This document shows, in pieces, positions 1 to 6,811 of a DNA stretch of 64,000 nucleotides (the stretch's first letter is position 1; each line of letters opens with the position of its first letter). The notes under the pieces are model-generated. The model was not told where the DNA came from. It saw only the letters and a list, made by a program, of their open reading frames with translations, and did no database searches. Source of the DNA: an uncultured Muribaculaceae bacterium (GTDB lineage Bacteria > Bacteroidota > Bacteroidia > Bacteroidales > Muribaculaceae); assembly GCA_910578395.1 (NCBI GenBank), contig CAJTPZ010000005.1, positions 1-64,000 of the forward strand. Direction: 5' to 3'. Made by a program: the position numbers and the translations under genes.

Positions 1-34
1 TTGTTACCCACTCAAAAATAACAATTTGTTACCC
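1..34. repeat. short direct repeat at window edge
   Basis: TTGTTACCC occurs at 1-9 and again at 26-34. Repeated short motifs near an end are seen in some insertion sequences such as the IS21 family, so this may be the edge of an element lying left of the window; that is inference. The rest of 1-332 has no convincing gene. A reading frame open from about 53 to 225 has no ATG, and the only other structure is the palindrome at 265-284. Confidence 0.25.
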
Positions 35-264
35 GTTGATAATCAATGCTAAGCATGGATATATCGAAAATTTTCACCAACAAGTCAACAGACCAGACTT
101 TCAAGTAGCAGAAGCATTATTACACGCAATCTCGATGCCGCTGCATTGGAAATCATAATCGCATCATCACACATTGATCAAGAATTAATCCGTTCTGCAC
201 GCGTATTCCTGTCAGAAATCTGACTTATTGTTTATGTAATATCGTATTTACAATTAAAGTGTAC

Positions 265-284
265 GTGCAAAAAATACTTTGCAC
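265..284. promoter_or_regulatory. palindrome upstream of the FtsK/FtsZ-like gene
   Basis: GTGCAAA (265-271) and TTTGCAC (278-284) form a perfect 7-bp inverted repeat with a 6-nt centre. A TACTTTG sequence resembling the Bacteroidetes -7 box lies across the right arm, 50 bp before the ATG at 333. It could be a repressor operator over a weak promoter, or a small hairpin. Confidence 0.3.
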
Positions 285-332
285 ATAGAGACAGAGAAAA
301 TATTTAGGAACTTTAAACAATCGGAATTAATT

Positions 333-1307
333 ATGGCTTATAATGTGCCTACTTTCCCTTTGGACTTCTTGTCTGAGGGGAATGGTCAAGCAGTCTTTAA
401 TCCGGCCTCAGTCGATCGGGTAAAAGCCCTGATAATAAGTGTATTTAGTCGTTGCGATATTGAATTTAGCGAGATTTCGCATGTCGTAAACCCGACTGTC
501 GTCAGATTTGAACTGACGCTGAGTGGAGCGTATAAGATCAATAAAATTCGTGCCTGTGAAGATGAGTTGAATAAAGCATTCTCGGAATATGGATCTATTC
601 GATTGATTACATCGGGTTTCGCGAAAGAAACGATTGTTGTGGAGGTTCAACATCCAGGCCGAGAGATTGTTGAGTTGAGAGAAACCCTGAATAATGATAA
701 CAAAAATAAGAAATTACCAATCAGTTTCAAACAACTGATCGATCTTCTGATGTCAGACGATGAAGATGGTGGCAATGATGATTCTATTTTTCCCAAAGAT
801 GCAGATATGGAAAAAGATAGTGATAAAAAGGTGGAGGTAAGCTTTGCAGAGTTACTGGATTCCATTGAAGTTATTGATACGTCATATAAATTTCCGTATG
901 AGGATTATAGGATAATCGGTGATACTGTAGAGATTGACAAAATTATTAATACATGCGGGTCTATCAATCTGAGCATGGATGATATAAAGAGCACTCTTTC
1001 TACTGAGGCGGCCAATTATGTATCGTTGGGATCGGCGAACGGTAAAGGGTGTATTGTGGGCGCAATGAAAGATGCTGTCGACAAACTTCCGATCGAGCAG
1101 GACTGTATAGCCAAGATGCTTTTCCAAATATGGATGCCTAAGAATATGCAATCACCCTTAAATGAAATGAAATCAATGGCTGATTTAATTGGAAGTATGT
1201 CCTCGGATATAGATATTTTATGGGGATGTGCTTACGATGAATCATTGGAGGAGCAGGCAAGAGTGACATTAATCGCTGCAAGTGATAAGGCATGTTGTAA
1301 GCAATAG
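333..1307 (+). CDS. orphan FtsK alpha-domain / FtsZ C-terminal-domain fusion protein
   Basis: This 324-residue protein has two recognisable halves. Residues about 27-135 follow the alpha (ring-forming) domain of FtsK/SpoIIIE translocases: NPTVVRFELTLSGAYKINKI corresponds to GPxVTRFEL..APGVK...I, and EIVELRETL to the conserved VxLREVL. The sequence leaves FtsK before the Walker A motor. An acidic linker (about 138-168) follows. Residues about 198-317 follow the FtsZ C-terminal domain: IINTCGSINLSMDDIK matches ITxPGLINxDFADVK, SLGSANGKG matches GxGxASGE, and YDESLEEQARVTLIAAS matches DESLxDExRVTVIATG. The FtsZ GTPase domain is absent. ATG 333 is preferred over an in-frame TTG at 279. No function is known; a scaffold contacting the divisome or the DNA translocase is conceivable. 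The domain reading is by eye. Confidence 0.7.
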   Translation: MAYNVPTFPLDFLSEGNGQAVFNPASVDRVKALIISVFSRCDIEFSEISHVVNPTVVRFELTLSGAYKINKIRACEDELNKAFSEYGSIRLITSGFAKETIVVEVQHPGREIVELRETLNNDNKNKKLPISFKQLIDLLMSDDEDGGNDDSIFPKDADMEKDSDKKVEVSFAELLDSIEVIDTSYKFPYEDYRIIGDTVEIDKIINTCGSINLSMDDIKSTLSTEAANYVSLGSANGKGCIVGAMKDAVDKLPIEQDCIAKMLFQIWMPKNMQSPLNEMKSMADLIGSMSSDIDILWGCAYDESLEEQARVTLIAASDKACCKQ

Positions 1308-1406
1308 CAAATGGCATAATAGGTTTAAGATATGGTATTTGACGGTGTTATGCATTTCAGATATATAAGGAATTTATCTGGCGACTAAAAAGGCAGATCT
1401 TGAAAT

Positions 1407-1691
1407 ATGGACAACAAGATTTTAGAACGACTCTCAGAGATTATTTCTTCTTTTGCCGAAGCACGTGATATTGTTGAGAATGCAAGTGACGAAATAGGAG
1501 AAATTCTTAAAGAGCTTGACCGGGATGGTTCTATTTATGACGTTATTGAAAGTTATAGCAGAGTGTATAGTCTTCCTGACATGTGGAGTGAAGATGCAGA
1601 TGCTCTGGATGCGATAGAAAATGTAATCTTCGAGTTGGAGGATATAAAGGAATCCGTGCAGAAATGCATTAGTCGAGGCGGGGGCGCTTGA
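1407..1691 (+). CDS. small acidic helical protein, unknown
   Basis: A 94-residue protein, strongly acidic, predicted by eye to be almost all helix with heptad-like hydrophobics (LERLSEIISSFAEA; AIENVIFELEDIKESVQ), so probably a coiled coil. It has no signal peptide or membrane segment and ends in a Gly-rich tail. It lies 99 bp after the FtsK/FtsZ-like gene on the same strand, so it may be a partner, but no family is recognised. Confidence 0.6.
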   Translation: MDNKILERLSEIISSFAEARDIVENASDEIGEILKELDRDGSIYDVIESYSRVYSLPDMWSEDADALDAIENVIFELEDIKESVQKCISRGGGA

Positions 1692-1896
1692 TACATTTTA
1701 GTCTCTCATAATGTGCTTCATATAATTGAAATGAAGATGGACCGACAACATGTGTATGGCTGCATGGTTCATCCAATAAATACTGATAGAGGGAAGAGGG
1801 ATTTTTATGAAACCGTGATTATTTGCATCCTTGGCGGACACCGTTTGCCGATAAACTTTCGCTGTACAAAGGAAACAATCAAAAAAGAAGAGAACT

Positions 1897-3123
1897 ATGA
1901 CATACGAAGAATTCAAAGAATTGGCGCTCAACCCACCGCGACGTGATATGGAGACTATCTTTAAGGTTGTAGTATATTCTGTAAATGAGCGCGTGTATTC
2001 GCGCCGTTCACATTACCCTAAGTTTGAGTTAAGCCACCGGACAATAGGATATTATCATTCTGTTGATGACTCCGAAAAAATTATTTCTGAGATAGTCGGC
2101 GATAACAATAAATACAAATCTGAGTTGTATTGCTTCTATATCAAAGAATATCCAGTTGGCGTTAAGTTGGATTGTTGGGAAGATTACGGAATATCAATGC
2201 GACTATATGACTCAACAGGAAAACTCGTTGATCACACATATTGCTCAGGATTGTATAGTGACTTAAGAACCCCTTACGGTTTGTTTCGTGGACGTGAGGA
2301 GAAAAACATACGTTTCAAAGAAGGTGATATTGTGGAAGTGAGAGAGGGCGATGAAGTAAGACTCGCTGTAATATTATCCGAAAGCCTGACAATTGAGCGT
2401 TGCTGGGAATTGAGAAATGATTTTTTGAAAACTAATCAAGGCAGGATTGCAGATCATTCAACAGTGTTGGTTGGAAACAAGCCAAAGAAGTTTTATACGG
2501 TTGATGCTTGCGACGATCAGTCGGCGGTGTTTGATGAATACGAAACACATTCTCATATTCATACTTTGAGGATTATGCCGCTGCGATATCCGATAAGCGA
2601 TAAATTGCGACAACAATACATCTGTTATTATAAAGCATTTTTGGAGGAAGAAGAACGAGACAGAAGAGAAATTGAAGAAGAGAAATCTAAAGATATGCAA
2701 AGAAGGAATAAAGTGGTGTCTCTATGCGGCACATATCAAAAACGGCAATGCGAATTGAATCCCAAAGAAGCATTGCGTCTGCTGGCTGACTGTTATATAG
2801 AATATTGTGGCATAAGTCTTGGTCTTCGTACAATAGCCTATGATGCCGCTGAATATTGGATGCAAAAGTTGGCGGGATCTGATGATTCGTTAGCGACCAA
2901 AGCACAATCCGGAACATTTATGAGCATTATTCCCTTGCTATCTCCAGGCTTTGCCAACAGTAAGGATATCCTCGAAAGATATGACATTGCACCAATATGT
3001 CTTAATGCAGCAATAAACGGTATGGAAGAGTTTTTGGAAACTTTGTCAGATGATAAATTAAAAATTGCTCTTTCAACAGGATTTATTCATATCATGAAAT
3101 ATTATAAAGATGAGTGGTTATGA
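1897..3123 (+). CDS. uncharacterised Bacteroidales family protein, long paralog
   Basis: A 408-residue soluble protein of an uncharacterised family whose N-terminus reads MTYEEFKELALNPP. Residues about 1-245 align with the next gene: shared are the first 14 residues, a LYCFYIKEYPVG-type strand, the LYDSTGKLVDHTYCS region, RFKEGDIVEV, and TIERCWEL. A charged coiled coil (about 247-262, EEEERDRREIEEEKSK) then leads to a helical domain of about 140 residues that the paralog lacks. The RFKEGDIVEV segment looks like a small beta-barrel strand pair. The gene overlaps the next by 4 bp (ATGA), so the two are probably co-translated. The 205 bp upstream contain no gene. Confidence 0.65.
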   Translation: MTYEEFKELALNPPRRDMETIFKVVVYSVNERVYSRRSHYPKFELSHRTIGYYHSVDDSEKIISEIVGDNNKYKSELYCFYIKEYPVGVKLDCWEDYGISMRLYDSTGKLVDHTYCSGLYSDLRTPYGLFRGREEKNIRFKEGDIVEVREGDEVRLAVILSESLTIERCWELRNDFLKTNQGRIADHSTVLVGNKPKKFYTVDACDDQSAVFDEYETHSHIHTLRIMPLRYPISDKLRQQYICYYKAFLEEEERDRREIEEEKSKDMQRRNKVVSLCGTYQKRQCELNPKEALRLLADCYIEYCGISLGLRTIAYDAAEYWMQKLAGSDDSLATKAQSGTFMSIIPLLSPGFANSKDILERYDIAPICLNAAINGMEEFLETLSDDKLKIALSTGFIHIMKYYKDEWL

Positions 3124-3965
3124 CATTTGACGAGTTTAAGGCGTTGGCACTCAATCCGCCTTACATTGTCGCGAAGTGTGTTTACCGTGTGGATATGCAC
3201 CGATATATCAAGCAGCAGAAAGACGCTCGTGATGTTACGGAGTTTGAGGTAAGGCTGTGCCGTAGTTTCATGTATGACGACTGGCAATTAATTCAACGTC
3301 TGCTACCGCGTTTCATAAACAGGGGGTATTTTAACAGTCAGTTGTATGCTTTATATGTCTATCAGTTGCCGATTCATAAAGATGTGCCTTTTGGATTATA
3401 TCAACGTCTGTGGGTATATGACAGTTTGGGAAATCTTAACGCACAGACAATGTGTACGTCTCTTATTGAAGAGATTGATCATACATCTGCAAAATTCAGA
3501 GGGTACGAGGCCGGTTCAATACGTTTCAGGCCCGGAGACATTGTAGAGGTGTATGACCGGGATAAGAATCAGGTAAGCTTGGGTGTGGTTGTGAAGCAAC
3601 CGCCTACAATAGAGCAATGCTGGGAAATGCATAAGGAAGTTGAGAAAGCCTGCATAATCGAGGGCGTCGGCATAGAATACGCCGATGACAATTATTGGCT
3701 TTACGCATGTGATGACTGCTATACGGTGGTATTCGAAAACAAAGAGGTTAAAAGTGTACAAACGTGGGATGTTTTTATGCCTATGCTTCCTGTGTCTTTA
3801 TCAATTGTCAATCGGTTGAGCTTGATTTTTGAGAACATTAAGAAAGATTATGAAGAAAAATGTTCTTCCGCGAGGATTACAGATGCCACAACCATAGAGC
3901 GCATCGGTAAATTAGACGAATCATTGAGCTTCTATAAATCAATGGATCACAAAATAATTAAATAG
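3120..3965 (+). CDS. uncharacterised Bacteroidales family protein, short paralog
   Basis: A 281-residue paralog of the preceding gene. It opens MTFDEFKALALNPP, and ALYVYQLPI, LWVYDSLGNLNAQTMCTSL, RFRPGDIVEVYD and TIEQCWEM align with the longer copy. It lacks the C-terminal helical domain. ATG 3120 overlaps the previous stop as ATGA; an in-frame GTG at 3114 is less likely. Tandem duplication followed by divergence is the simplest history. Function unknown; no catalytic motif is visible. Confidence 0.65.
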   Translation: MTFDEFKALALNPPYIVAKCVYRVDMHRYIKQQKDARDVTEFEVRLCRSFMYDDWQLIQRLLPRFINRGYFNSQLYALYVYQLPIHKDVPFGLYQRLWVYDSLGNLNAQTMCTSLIEEIDHTSAKFRGYEAGSIRFRPGDIVEVYDRDKNQVSLGVVVKQPPTIEQCWEMHKEVEKACIIEGVGIEYADDNYWLYACDDCYTVVFENKEVKSVQTWDVFMPMLPVSLSIVNRLSLIFENIKKDYEEKCSSARITDATTIERIGKLDESLSFYKSMDHKIIK

Positions 3966-4026
3966 ATAAATGATTAAAAAGATAACAGGCTACATGATTC
4001 GGGTGGTTTGTGCACGGTATGGTGAC

Positions 4027-4059
4027 AAAAAAGCAGTTAGCGATAGCTAACTGCTTTTT
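4027..4059. terminator. bidirectional hairpin terminator
   Basis: GCAGTTAGC (4033-4041) pairs perfectly with GCTAACTGC (4046-4054) around a GATA loop, with an A run before and a T run after. It can end both the plus-strand paralog genes and the minus-strand tRNA transcript. Confidence 0.85.
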
Positions 4060-4062
4060 CAG

Positions 4063-4136
4063 TGGTCCCACTAGGGCTTGAACCTAGGACTCCCTGATTA
4101 TGAGTCAGGTGCTCTAACCAACTGAGCTATAGGACC
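4063..4136 (-). tRNA. tRNA with CAT anticodon (Met, or Ile2 if lysidine-modified)
   Basis: The reverse complement folds as a 74-nt cloverleaf: GGTCCTA acceptor strand pairing with TGGGACC, D arm GCTC/GAGC, anticodon stem CCTGA/TCAGG with loop CTCATAA giving anticodon CAT, T arm CTAGG/CCTAG with loop TTCAAGC, and discriminator A at 4063. CCA is not encoded. Elongator Met is the default reading. A CAT tRNA can also be the lysidine-modified Ile tRNA, and this cannot be settled by eye. Confidence 0.92.
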
Positions 4137-4175
4137 GGTTTTATTTTGTTAAAGGCTTTTGGGCCTTTTGCGGTG

Positions 4176-4207
4176 CAAATATAAGGGTTTGTTGCGGTTT
4201 TCACAAA
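4176..4207 (-). promoter_or_regulatory. promoter of the tRNA
   Basis: On the minus strand TTTG (4207-4204), a 20-bp spacer and TATATTTG (4183-4176) match the Bacteroidetes -33/-7 consensus. Transcription would start near 4170, about 35 nt before the mature tRNA end. Confidence 0.65.
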
Positions 4208-4322
4208 TTTATTTTTCAGAATAATGTCAATTATTAATTTCATGTATTGAATCAGATACTGTAATGTTCTTATATGTAGCGAATAAACGGCTTTGAAAGT
4301 GTGTGAGATGTAATATACTGTT

Positions 4323-4892
4323 TCAGTAATCGAGAAGGCGTCCATTGTCGTTCCATTCGCCGATCATAATGCATTGTTCACTTGCTTTAATAAGTTTATT
4401 CAACCGGCTTTCAAATAGGTGACTGTTGGTTTTGTTCCGCTGTATATTGTCAATTCGCACTCTCTGATAGAGTGGGTGAAAAGAGCGGAAATTGTCCCAT
4501 GCCGTAGGATTGCAACTGAAAATACTGATGATATCAGGATCAATTATGAATTCGGCATCAAGATCAGGGCAGGCATATCGTCCTTTATCGGTCATCAGGC
4601 CCAATGTTTCAAGCCGTCGACACCGTTCTTTGTTGAGTTCGGTCCAGCATCCAGTCTTTTTTCTTGGGCTGAAACGTTGCAGTGAAGTGCCATCGATATT
4701 TTTGACAGTTGAATCTATCCAGCCGAAACACAATGCTTCCTCTACTGCATCGAGATACCACAGTGCATTTTTAGGTGGCGTTTTACCCCGTTTAACAGCA
4801 ATCCAGCATTCTTTTTCTGTAGAATGGTTTTTGCTGAGCCACGTCCTGAAGTCGAGGCGGTTGTTAACAGTCAGAATATTTGTCGGGTTCAT
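4323..4892 (-). CDS. YdeI/OmdA family protein
   Basis: A 189-residue protein of the YdeI family (OmdA-like; YdeI/bacteriocin-protection annotation). Characteristic features are an N-terminal FRTWLSKNHSTEKECWI segment, then ALCFGWIDSTVK, RFSPRKKTGCWTELN, and a C-terminal helical region. Members are cytoplasmic and their biochemical role is poorly defined; some are linked to bacteriocin or peptide tolerance. It lies 17 bp downstream of a GNAT gene on the same strand, so the two are probably co-transcribed. Confidence 0.75.
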   Translation of the reverse strand: MNPTNILTVNNRLDFRTWLSKNHSTEKECWIAVKRGKTPPKNALWYLDAVEEALCFGWIDSTVKNIDGTSLQRFSPRKKTGCWTELNKERCRRLETLGLMTDKGRYACPDLDAEFIIDPDIISIFSCNPTAWDNFRSFHPLYQRVRIDNIQRNKTNSHLFESRLNKLIKASEQCIMIGEWNDNGRLLDY

Positions 4893-4909
4893 TTGATTTG
4901 GTATGCAGG

Positions 4910-5437
4910 TTAGCGGTTTAATTCCAGCCGGTATAATGTGTGTTGTTTTAATCTATGCCCGTCAGGCAGGGCGGGATGAGAAAAATATCCGTGATGCATC
5001 ATTCCGATTTTTTGCATTATGCGTTCTGACCGATGGTTGCATGTTGCAGTAAATGAATATATTTCTTTGAACAGCTTTTTCTTCTGGGCGTAATCGAGGC
5101 AGGCTTTTGCCGCTTCTGTGGCATATCCTTGATTCCAGTGCTTTCTCGAGATTCTCCACCCAATCTCGATTCCGGGTGAAAATTCGGCTTCAAAGCAAAA
5201 ATGGTGGAATCCTGTATAACCGATAAATTCTCCGGTATTTTTTAGTTCTACCGCATAAAGGCCGTAACCATATTTTTCATGCTCTGAAACGATGCGTTCA
5301 TAAAAATGCATGGTCTCTTCTGTCGAAAGAAGTTTGGGCATATATTCCATAACTTCTGCATTTTGGTTTATTTCAGCAAATTGTATGATATCTTCATCAT
5401 GCCATTGCCGCATAATCAGTCGTTTGGTTTCAATCAT
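4910..5437 (-). CDS. GNAT N-acetyltransferase (RimJ/RimL type)
   Basis: A 175-residue GNAT enzyme. It opens MIETKRLIMRQWHDEDI, the typical RimJ/RimL start, followed by a GIEIGWRISRKHWNQGYATE segment forming the acetyl-CoA-binding loop and NHRSERIMQKIGM as the conserved motif B region. It would transfer an acetyl group to an amine; the substrate is unknown. The full length is present. It is divergent from the Abi-like gene and heads the two-gene unit with the YdeI-like gene. Confidence 0.85.
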   Translation of the reverse strand: MIETKRLIMRQWHDEDIIQFAEINQNAEVMEYMPKLLSTEETMHFYERIVSEHEKYGYGLYAVELKNTGEFIGYTGFHHFCFEAEFSPGIEIGWRISRKHWNQGYATEAAKACLDYAQKKKLFKEIYSFTATCNHRSERIMQKIGMMHHGYFSHPALPDGHRLKQHTLYRLELNR

Positions 5438-5596
5438 ATTGAATCGGAAATAAATTATGGATTCTTGCTGGGTTGTGCCGGTAAGAATTATCTATTTCAA
5501 ATATAGCGTTTGTGCCGGTATTGTTATGTATTGAGTATATGCTTCCGGTTCTGGAGCATTCTTAAAAAATGCAAACGTTGATATCGTTACGTGGGT

Positions 5597-6553
5597 ATGA
5601 ATTATATTTACAGAATGATAAAACGGGCACTTTCAATAGACGATCAGTTGGAATTGATGAAGCGTCGCGGATTGGTAATCGGTGATGACAACATCGCTAA
5701 GGACGTGTTGTCGGTCATTGGTTATTATCGGCTTGGCTTCTATTTATTTCCGTTCGAAAAGTCATATCCGGATCTCAACAGAAGAACTCATGTTTATAAG
5801 CCGGGGTCGAATTTTATTGAGGCTGTCAAACTTTATTATTTTGATCTTGAGTTGCGTACGATGCTTTTGAAATATATATCGAGCGTCGAGGTGTATTTCA
5901 GGGCGGTTTTAACCTATGAGGGTTCTATGATGTACAGGTTTGATCCGGTATGGTTTGTAAATCCGCTGTGTGTCACAAAAGGATTTATTTCTGATTTTGA
6001 CAGGATCGTATATAATGGTGCGTTCAGAAAAAATCCGACAATCAAGCGGCATCATAAAAAATACAAGCACGATGTATACGCGCCGGCATGGAAAACGATT
6101 GAACTTATGACGCTCGGAGGCAATGTGATTCTTTATAATTCGCTTCTCGATATGTCGTTGAAGCAGAAAATAGCGGAGAAGTTTGGCGTCAGGTATATCG
6201 AGATATTTGAAAATTATATTGAATTGGTCCGTATTCTACGCAATACATGTGCTCATGGAAGTGTCCTGTTTGATTTTAAACCTTTCAAACGAATAAAAAA
6301 AGGTCCGGCAGGTCTTGACAATCCTTCGGAGTATATGAATCTTTACGGATGTATAAAAGTGGTGAGGTATCTTTTGTTTCATGTCTCGGAGGTTAGGGAT
6401 TATGAAATGGCTGTCGAGTTGCAGAGCATACTGGATAAATACAACACATATCCACAGATTGCTGATATTCTGAGGCGTTGCAGTGGCTTTCCCGCCGATA
6501 TTTTCAAAGAAGGCCGTCGCGTTTCGGGGTGGAGTGGAAAAAGAAAAACATGA
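5597..6553 (+). CDS. Abi family (AbiD/AbiF-like) HEPN protein
   Basis: About 318 residues, with the N-terminal AbiD/F signature (ALSIDDQLELMKRRGL...YYRLGFYLFPFE) and a C-terminal HEPN motif RNTCAH (R-N-x3-H, near residue 215-220) inside LVRILRNTCAHGSVLFD. Abi_2 proteins are linked to abortive infection in lactococci, and the HEPN motif in that superfamily is commonly RNase-active, so a phage-triggered RNase toxin is a reasonable inference. No antitoxin-like partner adjoins it. The start is ambiguous (GTG 5591, ATG 5597 or ATG 5615). Confidence 0.8.
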   Translation: MNYIYRMIKRALSIDDQLELMKRRGLVIGDDNIAKDVLSVIGYYRLGFYLFPFEKSYPDLNRRTHVYKPGSNFIEAVKLYYFDLELRTMLLKYISSVEVYFRAVLTYEGSMMYRFDPVWFVNPLCVTKGFISDFDRIVYNGAFRKNPTIKRHHKKYKHDVYAPAWKTIELMTLGGNVILYNSLLDMSLKQKIAEKFGVRYIEIFENYIELVRILRNTCAHGSVLFDFKPFKRIKKGPAGLDNPSEYMNLYGCIKVVRYLLFHVSEVRDYEMAVELQSILDKYNTYPQIADILRRCSGFPADIFKEGRRVSGWSGKRKT

Positions 6554-6585
6554 AGTAAAAAAGCATGAAACTTTTTCGGATAAAA

Positions 6586-6617
6586 TTTGTTTTTCTCAAT
6601 AAAAGATATTATATTTG
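6586..6617 (+). promoter_or_regulatory. strong promoter of a candidate small RNA or leader
   Basis: TTTG (6586-6589), a 20-bp spacer and TATATTTG (6610-6617) fit the Bacteroidetes consensus. No gene starts close behind; the predicted transcript runs into a hairpin and then a terminator. Confidence 0.65.
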
Positions 6618-6622
6618 CTACA

Positions 6623-6708
6623 CTTAAAAGTGCCGGTAATGATTTTAGTCTCATTGCCCGCACTATAAAATGATTAAGAGGTCAGGCTTATGCTTGACCT
6701 TGTTTTTT
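6623..6708 (+). ncRNA. candidate small RNA or attenuator leader
   Basis: The predicted transcript of about 85 nt contains a 14-bp stem (6629-6642 with 6651-6664; AGTGC/GCACT, GG/CC, AATGA/TCATT, one C-C mismatch and one wobble) and a terminator hairpin at 6679-6708. It could be an independent small RNA, or a regulatory leader for the MFS exporter that begins 104 nt later. Only two tiny reading frames lie inside. No known family is recognised. Confidence 0.5.
6679..6708 (+). terminator. hairpin terminator
   Basis: AGGTCAGGC (6679-6687) pairs with GCTTGACCT (6692-6700), with one wobble, around a TTAT loop, followed by TGTTTTTTT. Confidence 0.75.
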
Positions 6709-6811
6709 TATACTTTTTAGTCTGTCGGTTCGCGATTATGATGTTTTACTCTGATCATAATATCCTGCTGATATGTTATTCTCTTAGTGTGATATTAATT
6801 ATTGTACAGCT

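Noticed and set aside
1713..1946. 77-codon frame between the acidic protein and the first paralog
   Set aside because: It overlaps the start of the well-supported paralog in another frame and has no family features.
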